DNA of 64,000 nucleotides from Rhizobiales bacterium YIM 77505 (GTDB taxonomy: Bacteria; Pseudomonadota; Alphaproteobacteria; Rhizobiales; Beijerinckiaceae): assembly GCA_000745135.1 (NCBI GenBank), contig JQNH01000001.1, positions 1,302,001-1,366,000 on the forward strand, given 5' to 3'. Shown here one piece after another: positions 52,596-62,324 of this stretch (position 1 is the stretch's first letter; the number at the start of each line of letters is the position of its first letter). Both the position numbers and the translations under genes were made by a program. The notes under the pieces were generated by a model. It searched no databases, was not told the origin of the DNA, and saw only the letters and a list, made by a program, of their open reading frames with translations.

Positions 52596-52615
52596 ACGGC
52601 GGTGCCGCCGCGCCT

Positions 52616-52739
52616 CACCTCTCCCCGGTGGGGAGAGGTCGGCGAGCGTCAGCGAGCCGGGTGAGGGGCGGCGCTTCATCCTGAGAGGGCGCGCACCTCA
52701 CCCGCGCCTTCGGCGCGACCTCTCCTTCCAGGAGAGGTG
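52616..52739. repeat. Long palindromic intergenic repeat, unit 7
   Basis: Intact left arm, spacer CGCTTCATCCTGAGAGGGCGCG, and right arm with CGCGCCTTCGGCGCGACC replacing the CCTCCGCTTCGC part. It ends 16 bases before the L,D-transpeptidase stop codon. Confidence 0.8.
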
Positions 52740-52755
52740 GGCGGAGGCGGCGCGC

Positions 52756-53334
52756 TCAGCGCAGGACGGTGACGCGGGTGCCGACTTTGACGCGGTTGTA
52801 GAGGTCGATCACGTCCTCGTTGGTCATGCGGATGCAGCCCGACGACACGGCTTGGCCGATGGTCTCCGGCTCGTTGGAGCCGTGGATGCGGTAGAGGCTG
52901 CCGCCCAGATACAGGGCACGGGCGCCGAGCGGGTTGTCCGGCCCGCCCGACATGTAGCGCGGCAGGTCGGGGCGCCGGCGCAGCATCTGGGCCGGCGGAC
53001 GCCAGTCGGGCCATTCGCGCTTCATGGTGACGGCCTTCGTGCCGGCCCATTCGAAGCCGGGCCGCCCGACGCCGACGGCGTATCGGATCGCCCGGCCGTC
53101 AGGGAGGATGTAGTAGAGGCGCCGCTCCCGGGTCGAGATCACGATGGTGCCGGGGGCGTAGTGGCCCGGGTTGGAGACGATGTCCCGGCCGATCGGCGTC
53201 GCCTGGGGCCGGAACTCCGGCTCGCTCAAGCCGATCGGCTGCCGCGTCAGCGGATCGATTTCGTAGGCTGCGGAGGCAGGGAGAGAGAAGGCGGCGCAGG
53301 CGATGCCGGCCAGGACGAGGGTCAATCGGCGCAT
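52756..53334 (-). CDS. L,D-transpeptidase (YkuD domain)
   Basis: The 192-residue protein has a signal peptide (MRRLTLVLAGIACAAFSLPASA). Its YkuD catalytic domain has IVISTRERRLYYILPDGRAIRYAVGVGR and YRIHGSNEPETIGQAVSSGCIRMTNEDVIDLY, with His, Ser-Gly-Cys and Arg of the active site. Such enzymes cross-link peptidoglycan 3-3 or attach outer-membrane proteins to it. The ATG at 53334 has GAGGCA upstream and begins the signal peptide. Confidence 0.92.
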   Translation of the reverse strand: MRRLTLVLAGIACAAFSLPASAAYEIDPLTRQPIGLSEPEFRPQATPIGRDIVSNPGHYAPGTIVISTRERRLYYILPDGRAIRYAVGVGRPGFEWAGTKAVTMKREWPDWRPPAQMLRRRPDLPRYMSGGPDNPLGARALYLGGSLYRIHGSNEPETIGQAVSSGCIRMTNEDVIDLYNRVKVGTRVTVLR

Positions 53335-53574
53335 TCTTGCCTCAATTCGGTCACGAGTGGGGAACCTTGGCACTGGCGTGGGACAACGCCCGTCAGGCAT
53401 TTTCGATCCCATCCATGGCGAAGCCGTAAAGGGCGGCCAAGCTCACATGCATGTGAGCGCCTCCGTTTCGCCATTATGTGACTGGCCGACCACAGGGGAC
53501 GGCAAGCGGCGCTGCGAACCGCAAGAAGCTGGTCGGGAAGCAAACGGGACTTTCTCGACGGCACGACAGGTTCC

Positions 53575-53603
53575 TTGACGCGCCGCGAGGAGGAACCTAG
53601 TTA
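53575..53603 (+). promoter_or_regulatory. Promoter of tRNA-Val(CAC)
   Basis: TTGACG (53575-53580) and TAGTTA (53598-53603) are separated by 17 bases. The expected start is within a few bases of the mature 5' end at 53613. Confidence 0.6.
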
Positions 53604-53612
53604 GGGGCCACC

Positions 53613-53687
53613 GGGCGCGTAGCTCAGCGGGAGAGCATTCGCTTCACACGCGAAGGGTCACAGGTTCAATCCCTGTCGCGCCCACCA
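53613..53687 (+). tRNA. tRNA-Val (anticodon CAC)
   Basis: Acceptor stem GGGCGCG/CGCGCCC, D-arm TAGCTCAGCGGGAGAGC, anticodon loop TTCACAC (anticodon CAC), T-arm CAGGTTCAATCCCTG and encoded CCA at 53685-53687. Confidence 0.97.
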
Positions 53688-53706
53688 TCGGCCCTTTACG
53701 GAAGAG

Positions 53707-54390
53707 TCAGGCCGCGGTCTCGGCAAGAAGGTTCTGGACCGCGCCGAACAGCTCGTCGAAATGATCGATGATCAGGTCGGGACCGAAGTCCTGCACAGGC
53801 CTGTCCGGATAGCCGAAGCTCACGGCCACGACCGGAATTCCCGCCGCTTTGGCGGCCGCCACATCGGAATAGGAATCGCCGACCATGACGGCGCGGCACG
53901 CATCGCCGCCGGCCCGCTCGATGGTCATGGTGAGATGGCGCGGGTCGGGCTTGAAATAGGGGAAGGTGTCGCGCCCGCAGATGGCCGCGAATCGATCGGC
54001 GATGCCCAGCGCCTGCAGCAGATTGACGGAGTGGGCCTCGAATTTGTTGGTGCAGACCGCCAGATCGAAGCCCTCCGCCCGAAGGCGGTCGAGCGCGCCG
54101 ATCACGCCCGGATAAAGGCGGGTCGCCACACAGAGGTTGTCGCCATAATGAGCGAGGAAGCGGCGATAGAGCTCCTCGATCAGGCCGGGTGCCGCCTCGC
54201 GTCCGGCCGCCTCGAAGCCGCGCTCGAGAAGACCGCGTCCGCCGGCGCTGATCATGTCGCGGGCCTGATCGATGGGCAGGGGAGGAATGCCCTCCGCCCC
54301 AAGCACGAGGTTGAGCGTCGCCACGAGATCCTGGGCGGTGTCGGCAAGGGTGCCGTCGAGGTCGAAGACGGCGATCGGGGCGGGACTCAT
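53707..54390 (-). CDS. gph: Phosphoglycolate phosphatase (HAD family)
   Basis: The 227-residue HAD-type phosphatase has the nucleophile motif VFDLDGTLADTAQDL, motif II in LAVCTNKF (Thr-Asn), motif III Lys in FPYFKPDP and the acidic motif IV VMVGDSYSDV. It hydrolyses 2-phosphoglycolate from DNA repair or photorespiration-like oxygenation. The gene is convergent with tRNA-Val and lies near rpiA, a common alphaproteobacterial pairing. Confidence 0.92.
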   Translation of the reverse strand: MSPAPIAVFDLDGTLADTAQDLVATLNLVLGAEGIPPLPIDQARDMISAGGRGLLERGFEAAGREAAPGLIEELYRRFLAHYGDNLCVATRLYPGVIGALDRLRAEGFDLAVCTNKFEAHSVNLLQALGIADRFAAICGRDTFPYFKPDPRHLTMTIERAGGDACRAVMVGDSYSDVAAAKAAGIPVVAVSFGYPDRPVQDFGPDLIIDHFDELFGAVQNLLAETAA

Positions 54391-54481
54391 CGGAACTCGC
54401 TAATGGCTTGGCCGCCGCCGATCAAGCCGGCGCCGGTGGTAAGGTTCGCTCTGATTCGGGACGCTCAGTGCGGAGCCTAGG

Positions 54482-54940
54482 ATGCGCTTGTTAAGGAGTC
54501 CTCTACCCTGCCTTGTCCTCGTGGCGAGTGCCCTTGCCGGCCCGGCGCTGGCGGCCTCGTTCGAATTCGCGCCGGCGCCGCAGGCCGATCTCAACCGCAT
54601 CTACCGCCTCGATCGCGTCACCGGCGAGGTCATCTCCTGCCAGTACGGCCTCCAGGAGGGCACGATCGGCGTGACCCTGTGCTTTGGCGCCGGCGAGGGA
54701 GCCGGGCCGCAGCCCCCTTCCGAATACGGCCTGGTCGCCTCCCGCCACCTGCGCGAGGCGGGGATCTTCCGGGTCAATTACCGCACCGGCGAGGTCAGCG
54801 TCTGCTACGTGCTGGAGGAGCGGGTGGTGTGCACGCCGCAGACGACGCCGCCTCCCGGCGGCACGGCGCCAGGGTCGGCGGTCGCCGCGCCGTCCGGCAG
54901 CCGAACCACCCCCGGGGCGGCCACGACGCGGCCCCAATAG
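54482..54940 (+). CDS. Secreted protein with duplicated short motif
   Basis: The 152-residue product has a signal peptide (MRLLRSPLPCLVLVASALAGPALA). A small domain contains two copies of a motif: IYRLDRVTGEVISCQY near residue 40 and IFRVNYRTGEVSVCYV near residue 95, each with a Cys in the same place. A Pro/Gly/Thr-rich tail follows. I do not recognise the family; the repeats suggest short beta hairpins with a structural Cys pair. It stands alone between gph and rpiA. Confidence 0.7.
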   Translation: MRLLRSPLPCLVLVASALAGPALAASFEFAPAPQADLNRIYRLDRVTGEVISCQYGLQEGTIGVTLCFGAGEGAGPQPPSEYGLVASRHLREAGIFRVNYRTGEVSVCYVLEERVVCTPQTTPPPGGTAPGSAVAAPSGSRTTPGAATTRPQ

Positions 54941-55098
54941 GCGGCGAAGCGCCGCTTTCGCCGGGCGCGGACAGTGGTTAAGAGGGCGGGTCCTTCGTCT
55001 GGAGACAAGAACCCGTCCATGACCGTGATCCGACAGTTCCGGGCCGGCCGGCCCTCTCGCACCCGCGCCGCGGGCCGCGCCGTCGTCAGGGGGCCGCG

Positions 55099-55794
55099 GT
55101 GAGCGCGGAGGCGCTCAAGCGTGCCGCCGGCGAGCGCGCCGCGGCGCTCGTCGAGGACGGCATGCGGCTCGGCCTCGGCAGCGGCTCGACCGCCGCCGCC
55201 TTCGTCGCGGCCCTGGGCCAGCGCGTGCGGGGCGGCCTTCGGGTCGTGGGCGTCCCGACCTCCGAGCGCACGCGGGTGCAGGCCGAACGCGAAGGCATCC
55301 CGCTGACGACCCTCGACGAATGCCCCGAACTCGATCTTGCCGTGGATGGCGCCGACGAGATCGACGGCGACCTTCGTCTCATCAAGGGGGGAGGGGGTGC
55401 CCTCCTGCGCGAGAAGATCGTGGCGGCGGCGAGCCGGCGCATGATCGTGATCGCGGATGCCTCGAAGCGCGTCGAGCGGCTCGGACGTTTTCCGCTGCCG
55501 ATCGAGGTGGTGCCCTTCGGCCTTGGCGCGACCCGACGCGCCGTGGCGGCCGCCCTCCAACGGGCGGGCTGTTCGGGCGAGCTGCACCTGCGGCAGGCGG
55601 CGGACGCAGTCTTCGAGACCGACGGCGGCCACTACATCCTCGACGCCCATCTCGGGCAGATCGCCGAGCCCGAGCGGCTGGCGGACGCCCTCAAGTCGGT
55701 GCCGGGCGTGGTCGAGCACGGTCTTTTCCTCGGGCTCGCCTCCGGCGCGATCATCGCGGGCGAGAGCGGGCTCATGGAAATAGGGCAGGTATGA
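55099..55794 (+). CDS. rpiA: Ribose-5-phosphate isomerase A
   Basis: RpiA interconverts ribose 5-phosphate and ribulose 5-phosphate in the pentose phosphate pathway. The 231-residue protein has [41 protein letters not shown] (catalytic Asp and Glu/Lys) and [12 protein letters not shown]. The start is a GTG at 55099 with AGGGGG upstream. The DUF2059 gene follows directly. Confidence 0.95.
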   Translation: MSAEALKRAAGERAAALVEDGMRLGLGSGSTAAAFVAALGQRVRGGLRVVGVPTSERTRVQAEREGIPLTTLDECPELDLAVDGADEIDGDLRLIKGGGGALLREKIVAAASRRMIVIADASKRVERLGRFPLPIEVVPFGLGATRRAVAAALQRAGCSGELHLRQAADAVFETDGGHYILDAHLGQIAEPERLADALKSVPGVVEHGLFLGLASGAIIAGESGLMEIGQV

Positions 55795-55841
55795 CGCCCG
55801 CCTCGTTCAGATCCTTCAGTCCACTGGGGAGACATTTCGAA

Positions 55842-56378
55842 ATGCGTTCGCGCTCCATTCCTATCGCTTGCCTCGTGGCGGCATTGGCGGCCGCGCCGGC
55901 GCTCGCGCAGCCGTCAGGCCCGGCTCCGGCGAGCCAAAATGCAACCCAGGCGCCCACCATCTCGCCGAGCCACCTTGCCCTCGCGCAGGAGGTCGCCGTC
56001 GTGTCCGGGATCACGCGCTCGCTCGACGTCATCCCGCCGCAGTTCTTCGAGAGCATTCGTCAGCAGGTCGTGGCGCGCCCCGAATTGACGAAGGATCTCA
56101 ACGAGGTGTTCGCCAGCCTTGATCCAGAAATGGAGCTTCAGAAGAAGCGTGCCGTGGCCGAGATCGGCCGTATCTTCGCCCAGCGCATGACGGAGGCCGA
56201 GCTCAAGGACGTGCTGGCCTTCTTCAAATCGCCCTCCGGGAGGAAGTATGTGGAAGCGCAGCCGCTTGTGCTCGACGACATGGTCAAGGCGATGCAGAAC
56301 TGGTCGCAGGAGCTCGCCGAATACGTGATGGTGCGGGTGCGCGCTGAAATGGGAAAGCGCGGCCATGTCATGCAGTGA
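55842..56378 (+). CDS. Secreted DUF2059-domain protein
   Basis: The 178-residue protein has a signal peptide (MRSRSIPIACLVAALAAAPALAQP) and a C-terminal DUF2059 domain, ELKDVLAFFKSPSGRKYVEAQPLVLDDMVKAMQNW. The ATG at 55842, with GGGGAG upstream, begins the signal peptide. An earlier ATG at 55791 overlaps the rpiA stop (GTATGA) but would add 17 residues before it. Function is unknown; the gene follows rpiA in many Hyphomicrobiales, usually with gor next. Confidence 0.88.
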   Translation: MRSRSIPIACLVAALAAAPALAQPSGPAPASQNATQAPTISPSHLALAQEVAVVSGITRSLDVIPPQFFESIRQQVVARPELTKDLNEVFASLDPEMELQKKRAVAEIGRIFAQRMTEAELKDVLAFFKSPSGRKYVEAQPLVLDDMVKAMQNWSQELAEYVMVRVRAEMGKRGHVMQ

Positions 56379-56415
56379 GACGGCGAGGAGGTGAGGCGAG
56401 GGGCCCCGCGCGGCC

Positions 56416-57915
56416 TCAATCCTCGCTGCCGCGGAACCGGCTCAGGCCGCGCAGGGCGAACGGCGCGATGAGCGCGATCAAGGCGAGGAGGAGCAATCCG
56501 GCCGCGATCGGGCTCTGGATCAGGATGAGCGGATCGCCGAGGCTGATGGAGAGCGCGCGCCGGAGCTGCGCCTCCGCGAGCGGGCCGAGGATGAGGCCCA
56601 CGATCACCGGCGCGATCGGGTAGTCGTAGCGCCGCATCAGGAAGCCCAGCGCCCCGAAGGCGAGCAGCATGACGAGCTCCACCGGGGAGGGATTGGCCGC
56701 GATCGTGCCCATGGCCGCAAACACCAGGATGCCGGCATAGAGCCAGGGCTGCGGGATGGCGAGAAGCCTCACCCACAGCCCGACCAGAGGCAGGTTCAGC
56801 ACCACGAGCATGACATTCGCGACGAAGAGGCTCGCGATCAGCCCCCAGACGAGATCGGGTCGCTCCGCGAACAGCAAGGGGCCCGGGTTCAAGCCGTATT
56901 GCTGAAAGCCCGCCAGGAGGATGGCGGCCGTGGCGGAGGTCGGCAGGCCGAGGGTCAGGAGCGGCATCAGCGTGCCGGCGGCGGAGGCGTTATTGGCTGC
57001 TTCCGGACCTGCCACGCCCTCGATGGCGCCCTTGCCGAATTCCTCGGGGTGCTTCGTCAGGCGCTTCTCGATCGTGTAGGAGAGAAAGGTCGGGATTTCC
57101 GCCCCGCCGGCCGGCAAGGCACCGATGGGGAAGCCGAGCGCCGTCCCCCGCAGCCACGGCTTCCACGACCGCCGCCAATCCTCCCGGGTCATCCAGATCG
57201 AGCCTCGCACCGGGATGATGTCGTCGCCCCCAAAGCGATGGCGCGAGGCAACGAACATCGCCTCGCCGACCGCGAACAGGCCGACGGCGAGGGTCGTCAC
57301 TTCGACCCCGTCCAGAAGCTCCGGGACGCCGAAGCTCAGGCGGGCCTGGCCGGTCAGCGTGTCGATGCCGATCAGGCCGAGGACGAGGCCAAGGAAAAGA
57401 CTGGTCAGGCCGCGCAGCGGCGAGTCCCCGAAGGTGGCCGATACGGTGACGAAGGCGAGGACCATCAAAGCGAAGTAGTCCTCGGGGCCAAACTTGACCG
57501 CAAGCTCCACGAGCGACGGCGAGAAGAGAGCGAGCGCGATGGTGGCAATACAGCCGGCCACGAAGGAGCCGATGGCCGCCGTGGCAAGCGCCGGCCCGCC
57601 GCGGCCGGCGCGAGCCATCCGATTGCCCTCGAGCGCCGTGATCATCGAGGCGCTCTCGCCCGGCGTGTTGATCAGAATTGCGGTCGTCGAGCCGCCGTAC
57701 ATGCCGCCATAGTAGATACCGGCGAACATGATGAGGGAACCGGTCGGGTCGAGCTTGAAGGTCACCGGCAGGAGGAGGGCGACCGTCATCGCCGGCCCGA
57801 TCCCGGGGAGGACGCCGACGGCGGTGCCGAGGAAGACCCCAATCAGCGCGTAGAGGAGCTTTGTCGGCTCCAGGGCCACCAGGAATCCTTGGCCGAGGGA
57901 AGCGAGGGCGTCCAT
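56416..57915 (-). CDS. tctA: Tripartite tricarboxylate transporter, large permease TctA
   Basis: The 499-residue protein has about 11-12 membrane helices. It has the family's conserved [34 protein letters not shown] and [34 protein letters not shown]. TctA is the large membrane subunit of solute importers that work with a periplasmic TctC receptor; substrates range over tricarboxylates, dicarboxylates and aromatic acids. The ATG at 57915 lies 10 bases after tctB ends. Confidence 0.94.
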   Translation of the reverse strand: MDALASLGQGFLVALEPTKLLYALIGVFLGTAVGVLPGIGPAMTVALLLPVTFKLDPTGSLIMFAGIYYGGMYGGSTTAILINTPGESASMITALEGNRMARAGRGGPALATAAIGSFVAGCIATIALALFSPSLVELAVKFGPEDYFALMVLAFVTVSATFGDSPLRGLTSLFLGLVLGLIGIDTLTGQARLSFGVPELLDGVEVTTLAVGLFAVGEAMFVASRHRFGGDDIIPVRGSIWMTREDWRRSWKPWLRGTALGFPIGALPAGGAEIPTFLSYTIEKRLTKHPEEFGKGAIEGVAGPEAANNASAAGTLMPLLTLGLPTSATAAILLAGFQQYGLNPGPLLFAERPDLVWGLIASLFVANVMLVVLNLPLVGLWVRLLAIPQPWLYAGILVFAAMGTIAANPSPVELVMLLAFGALGFLMRRYDYPIAPVIVGLILGPLAEAQLRRALSISLGDPLILIQSPIAAGLLLLALIALIAPFALRGLSRFRGSED

Positions 57916-57925
57916 GCCCTTCAAC

Positions 57926-58402
57926 CTACAAGATGTGCTCGATGGGCCCCTGGGGCAGGGAGAGCGCAAGGAGCTTCGTGAACAACAGGTACATCGCGAG
58001 GCCGAGGACAAGCCCGATCCCGAGATCCTGAAGGATGGCGCGACGGCCAAAGGCCCGAGCGGTCGCCGCGAAGAGCACCATCATGGCCACGATGAAGCCG
58101 CCACCGACCCAAAGGATGGCGACAACCGCCGCAAGCCCGCCGCCGATCCAGGCGACAGGCCCGTGATCCGCCGCCTCCCGCGGCGCGCTCGCAGCGGAGA
58201 GAGAAGCGATGAAGTGCCCGATGGCCAGCGCCGCCAGCCCTGTGGCGATGAGGTAGGGGGTGGCCTTTGGCCCCATGCCATAGACGGACGACAAGGTCAG
58301 CCCCGTGGTGTCCCACACGACGAGCAGGGCGAGGCACGACAGGACGACGCCGACCGTCAGAGGCACAGGATCGAGCGAGCGTCCCCCCAGACGCAGCGGC
58401 AT
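57926..58402 (-). CDS. tctB: Tripartite tricarboxylate transporter, small permease TctB
   Basis: The 158-residue protein has four membrane helices ([67 protein letters not shown] and [20 protein letters not shown]), the TctB/DUF1468 layout. It lies between tctC and tctA in the usual order C-B-A. Confidence 0.9.
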   Translation of the reverse strand: MPLRLGGRSLDPVPLTVGVVLSCLALLVVWDTTGLTLSSVYGMGPKATPYLIATGLAALAIGHFIASLSAASAPREAADHGPVAWIGGGLAAVVAILWVGGGFIVAMMVLFAATARAFGRRAILQDLGIGLVLGLAMYLLFTKLLALSLPQGPIEHIL

Positions 58403-58475
58403 GGCTTCCCCTCGTGTTGACCGCAGGCCGCGACGGCCGGGTCTGGCCCGGCTCGTCTCTCCGTCGCTCGCGTCG

Positions 58476-59444
58476 CTACTTCACCAGTCCCACGGACTTG
58501 AGGACGTCGGCAACCCGGGCCTGCTCTTCCTTCAGGAAGGCTGCGAATGGATCGCCCGAGAGATAGGCGTCGTCCCAGCCCTTCTGCTTGAGGATCTCCT
58601 GCCAGGCCGGCGATTTCGCCATCTTGTCTATGGTGTCGATCAAGGCCCGGCGCTGCTCGGCGGTGAGACCCGGAGGGGCGACCACGGAGCGCCAGTTGGC
58701 GATGTCGAGGTCGATCCCTTGCTCCTTCAGGGTCGGCGCGTCCACATTGGGCAGCCGGTTCGGAGCGGTGACGGCGAGCAGGCGCAGCTTGCCTGCCTTG
58801 ATCTGGCCCTCGAACTCGCCATAGCCCGAGACACCGGCCGTCACGCGGCCGCCCAGCAAGGCGGCGAGGGCTTCACCACCGCCCGAGAAGGGGATGTAGT
58901 TGATCTTGGTCGGGTCGGCGCCCACCGCTTTGGCAAAGAGCGCGGCGGCGATGTGGTCCACCCCGCCGGCAGAGCCGCCGGCCCAGGTCACCTTGGCGGG
59001 ATCGGCTTTGAGGGCGGCCGCGAGGTCCTTGGCGCTCTTATGGGGTGAATCGGCCGGCACCACGATCGCCAAGTACTCCCCGGTGAGGCGCGCGATCGGG
59101 GTCACCTGGTCGAGGGTGACCGGCGACTTGTTGGTGAGGATGGCTCCCACCATGACGAAGCCGTTCACCATGAGTTGGTTGGGATCGCCCTTCGAGGCAT
59201 TGACCAGTTGCGCCAGGCCCACGGTCCCGCCCGCTCCAGGCACGTTCGTGACCTGCACGCTCTTGGCCGCTCCCGAAGCCACCAGCGCCTGCTGCATGGA
59301 GCGGGCGGTCTGGTCCCACCCGCCCCCCGGCGCTGCTGGAGCCATGATCTTCAGCTCGGGCTGGGCGAAGGCAGAGGTCATGAGACCGGCGGCTGCGATC
59401 GCCGCGAGCGCTGCAAGGCGAAGCCCCCGACCCAGAATACGCAT
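58476..59444 (-). CDS. tctC: Tripartite tricarboxylate transporter receptor TctC (Bug family)
   Basis: The 322-residue protein has a signal peptide ([20 protein letters not shown]) and the Bug-type periplasmic receptor core with [40 protein letters not shown] and [18 protein letters not shown]. It captures the organic acid in the periplasm for TctAB. The ligand cannot be read from sequence. The ATG at 59444 has GGGAGAA upstream. It is the first gene of the tctCBA unit. Confidence 0.93.
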   Translation of the reverse strand: MRILGRGLRLAALAAIAAAGLMTSAFAQPELKIMAPAAPGGGWDQTARSMQQALVASGAAKSVQVTNVPGAGGTVGLAQLVNASKGDPNQLMVNGFVMVGAILTNKSPVTLDQVTPIARLTGEYLAIVVPADSPHKSAKDLAAALKADPAKVTWAGGSAGGVDHIAAALFAKAVGADPTKINYIPFSGGGEALAALLGGRVTAGVSGYGEFEGQIKAGKLRLLAVTAPNRLPNVDAPTLKEQGIDLDIANWRSVVAPPGLTAEQRRALIDTIDKMAKSPAWQEILKQKGWDDAYLSGDPFAAFLKEEQARVADVLKSVGLVK

Positions 59445-59551
59445 GGCGTTCTCCCTTCGAGGCGCCTTGAGGCGCCATCCTTGTTGCGACATGGCCGGGA
59501 CGGTAAAGGCGCATCGCGAACAGGGCAAGCATCCTTGCGAGGCGTCTCGAC

Positions 59552-60787
59552 GTGAAATCCATCCCTTCAGCGGCCGAGGTCCCGCTGCACGCGGCGCGGT
59601 TGTGGCGCGCGGCGGCGGCGGTTCTCGCCGCGCTTCCGCTGGCCATGACCATCGCCAATCGCTCGGCGCCGCTCGTCCTTTCCATCGCGGCGGCGCTCGC
59701 CCTGCTCGCGCTCGCCATCGAAGGGGAGTGGCAGGAGCTTCGGCGGCGCACCGCCGAGGCCCTCGCGAGCTCGCTCGGCTTCACGCTGATCGCCCTTGCG
59801 CTCTATGCCGCGATGAGCGTGCTCTGGAGTCCGCGGCCCGCCGTCTCGCTCCAGGCCTTGGGGGAGTTCGCGCTGCCGTTGGCAGCAACGTTCGTGCTCG
59901 CGATCCTTCTGCCGGGGCGCGCGCCGCGCTTCGCCTTTGCGGCACTGGCGGCGGCGCTGGCGCTCGCCGCGCTCCTCATCATGGTTGAACTCGGGACAGG
60001 ACTTGCGGCGCGCCGGAGCCTTGGTCTGCGCTTCCGGGCTGACGTCTTCAACCGATCCGCGCTGACCTTGCTCATCCTCCTCCCGCCGGTCATCTGGGGC
60101 TGTCGGGACAAGCGATGGCTCGCGTCGGGTGCGGCAGCCCTTGCGATGGCCGCTGTCCTGCAATCCTATAGCGAGGCGGCGGCGCTGGGCCTCGCCCTTG
60201 GGGGGGCAGCCTTTGCGGTGGCGCTCCTGCGGCCTCGGCTCGCCGTCATCCTCGCAGCCCTCGGGATCACCGCCGCCCTGGCGCTTGCGCCGGTCATGGG
60301 CGATGTCCTCGAGCGGGCCATACCGCCGGCGCTCCATGAGCGTCTTGCCGCAGCCCACTCCCAGGCGCGGATCGATATCTGGCGAAGCTTCGGCGCCGTC
60401 GTGGAGCGGCAGCCCTGGTTCGGCGCGGGCTTCGGTCCGGGCACCACCTTCCTGGAGACACCGGGCGCAGCCGGCATCGACCCCGCCTATCGGCATTATC
60501 TCGTCGCGGGCCACCCCCACAACGCGGCCCTGCAGATCTGGACGGAGCTCGGCGCCGTCGGCGTCATGCTCACGGGGCTTGCCCTGCTTCTGGCGCTCCG
60601 TCTCCTGTCGGGGCGAACCGCCGAGGACCTTGCGCCGCGTCTGGCGGTCATGGCATCGGCGGGGGCTGTGTCGCTCGTCGGACATAGTCCCTGGCAAGGA
60701 TGGTGGCCCGCGGTCATCGGTGCCGCGATCGTCTGGTTCCGCATTGCCGACGCCCAAAGGCGACCCTCGGAGAGGTCCACACCATGA
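59552..60787 (+). CDS. O-antigen ligase-like membrane protein (Wzy_C family)
   Basis: The 411-residue protein has about 11 membrane helices and one large loop (about 245-320) with [26 protein letters not shown] and [15 protein letters not shown], carrying the Arg and His conserved in O-antigen ligases and polymerases (WaaL/Wzy). It probably joins or polymerises surface glycans in the inner membrane. The start is a GTG at 59552. Its stop overlaps the gor ATG (ATGA). No other polysaccharide gene is nearby. Confidence 0.82.
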   Translation: MKSIPSAAEVPLHAARLWRAAAAVLAALPLAMTIANRSAPLVLSIAAALALLALAIEGEWQELRRRTAEALASSLGFTLIALALYAAMSVLWSPRPAVSLQALGEFALPLAATFVLAILLPGRAPRFAFAALAAALALAALLIMVELGTGLAARRSLGLRFRADVFNRSALTLLILLPPVIWGCRDKRWLASGAAALAMAAVLQSYSEAAALGLALGGAAFAVALLRPRLAVILAALGITAALALAPVMGDVLERAIPPALHERLAAAHSQARIDIWRSFGAVVERQPWFGAGFGPGTTFLETPGAAGIDPAYRHYLVAGHPHNAALQIWTELGAVGVMLTGLALLLALRLLSGRTAEDLAPRLAVMASAGAVSLVGHSPWQGWWPAVIGAAIVWFRIADAQRRPSERSTP

Positions 60788-62166
60788 GCGCCTTCGACGT
60801 TGATCTGTTCGTGATCGGAGGTGGCTCAGGGGGCGTTCGGGCCGCCCGGATCGCCGCCGGCTACGGGGCGCGTGTGATGCTCGCCGAAGAGTATCGGATG
60901 GGCGGCACCTGCGTGATCCGCGGCTGCGTCCCGAAGAAGCTCCTCGTCTATGCCAGCCGCTTTTCAGGCGAGTTCGAGGAAGCGGCGGGCTTCGGCTGGA
61001 ACGTGCCGACGCCGAGCTTCGATTGGGCCACGCTCATCCGCAACAAGGATGCCGAGATCGCGAGGCTCGAGGGAGTGTACCGCAAGAGCCTCGTTGCTGC
61101 CGGCGTCGAGATTGTCGACAGCCGGGCCGTGATCGAGGACGCCCATACCGTCCGCATCGTCGAGACGGGCTCCCGCGTGCGTGCGCGCATTATCCTGGTG
61201 GCGGTCGGCGCGCACCCCACCCTCGAACCCAGGATCCCCGGCGGCGAGCTTGGCATCACCTCGAACGAGGTCTTCCATCTCGAACGCCTGCCCGAGCGGA
61301 TCCTGGTGGTCGGGGGCGGCTATATCGCTGTTGAGTTCGCCGGCGTCTTCGCCGGCCTCGGCAGCCGCGTGACGCTGCTCCACCGGGGCGACAAGCTCCT
61401 GCGCGGCTTCGACGAGGACATCCGCGACGCCTTGGGCGAAGCCTATGGCCGACGGGGGATCGATCTGCGGCTGCGCCGCACGGTGGAGCGGCTCGATCGC
61501 CACGGCGGCGCCATTCGGGCGACCCTGTCCGATGGTTCGGTTCTCGAGGTCGATGAGGTGCTCGTCGCCACGGGGCGTCGCCCGAACACGGCAGGGCTCG
61601 GCCTTGAGGCCGCCGGCATCGAGGTCGACCGGGCGGGCGCCATTCCCGTCGACGGCTATTCGCAAACCATCACGCCCTCGATCTACGCCGTGGGCGACGT
61701 GACGAACCGCGCCAACCTCACGCCGGTCGCCATTCGGGAAGGGCACGCCTTCGCCGATACCGTGTTCGGGAACAAGCCGGCCATGGTGGATCACTCCCTC
61801 ATTCCGACCGCCGTGTTCTCGACCCCTGAGATCGGCGTCATTGGTCTGAGCGAGGCCGCCGCTCGGCTGCGCGGACCGGTGACAATCTACAAGACGAGCT
61901 TTCGCCCGATGAAGGCGACGCTGTCCGGCCACGATGACCGGGTGCTGATGAAGCTCGTCGTCGATGGCGAAACGGACAAGGTCCTGGGTGTGCACATCCT
62001 CGGCGAGGGAGCGGGAGAGATCATCCAGGCCGTCGGCATCGCCGTCACGATGGGCGCGACGAAGGCCGACTTCGACCGCACCATCGCCGTGCATCCGACC
62101 GCGGCGGAGGAACTCGTCACCATGCGCACGCCCTTCGTCGTCAAGCATCCGCAGGCGGTGGGATGA
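60784..62166 (+). CDS. gor: Glutathione-disulfide reductase
   Basis: The 460-residue flavoprotein reduces glutathione disulfide with NADPH. It has the FAD motif LFVIGGGSGGVRAARIAAGYGARV, the redox disulfide in MGGTCVIRGCVPKKLLVY (C-x4-C), the NADPH motif VVGGGYIAVEFAGVFAGLGS, and a C-terminal dimer domain with the active-site His-Pro-Thr (VHPTAAEELV). The ATG at 60784 overlaps the ligase gene stop. In many relatives gor follows the DUF2059 gene directly; here four genes separate them. Confidence 0.95.
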   Translation: MSAFDVDLFVIGGGSGGVRAARIAAGYGARVMLAEEYRMGGTCVIRGCVPKKLLVYASRFSGEFEEAAGFGWNVPTPSFDWATLIRNKDAEIARLEGVYRKSLVAAGVEIVDSRAVIEDAHTVRIVETGSRVRARIILVAVGAHPTLEPRIPGGELGITSNEVFHLERLPERILVVGGGYIAVEFAGVFAGLGSRVTLLHRGDKLLRGFDEDIRDALGEAYGRRGIDLRLRRTVERLDRHGGAIRATLSDGSVLEVDEVLVATGRRPNTAGLGLEAAGIEVDRAGAIPVDGYSQTITPSIYAVGDVTNRANLTPVAIREGHAFADTVFGNKPAMVDHSLIPTAVFSTPEIGVIGLSEAAARLRGPVTIYKTSFRPMKATLSGHDDRVLMKLVVDGETDKVLGVHILGEGAGEIIQAVGIAVTMGATKADFDRTIAVHPTAAEELVTMRTPFVVKHPQAVG

Positions 62167-62324
62167 CGCGATCGTTCTTCCCGGGCGGCGCGAAGGGCCG
62201 AGCCAGAACTTCGGTTCGCTCCCGTTCCGCGACGGGTGAAACGGTCGAATGATCCTGCTGAGCCACGTGTTTCGAGGTCCCGGGTTCTCGCTTTGCCAGC
62301 CCCGGAATGACAGGGAGGACCGCC

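Noticed and set aside
49220-52739. CRISPR array
   Set aside because: Repeats are long palindromes with variable or shared spacers, separated by genes; no uniform repeat-spacer pattern and no cas genes.
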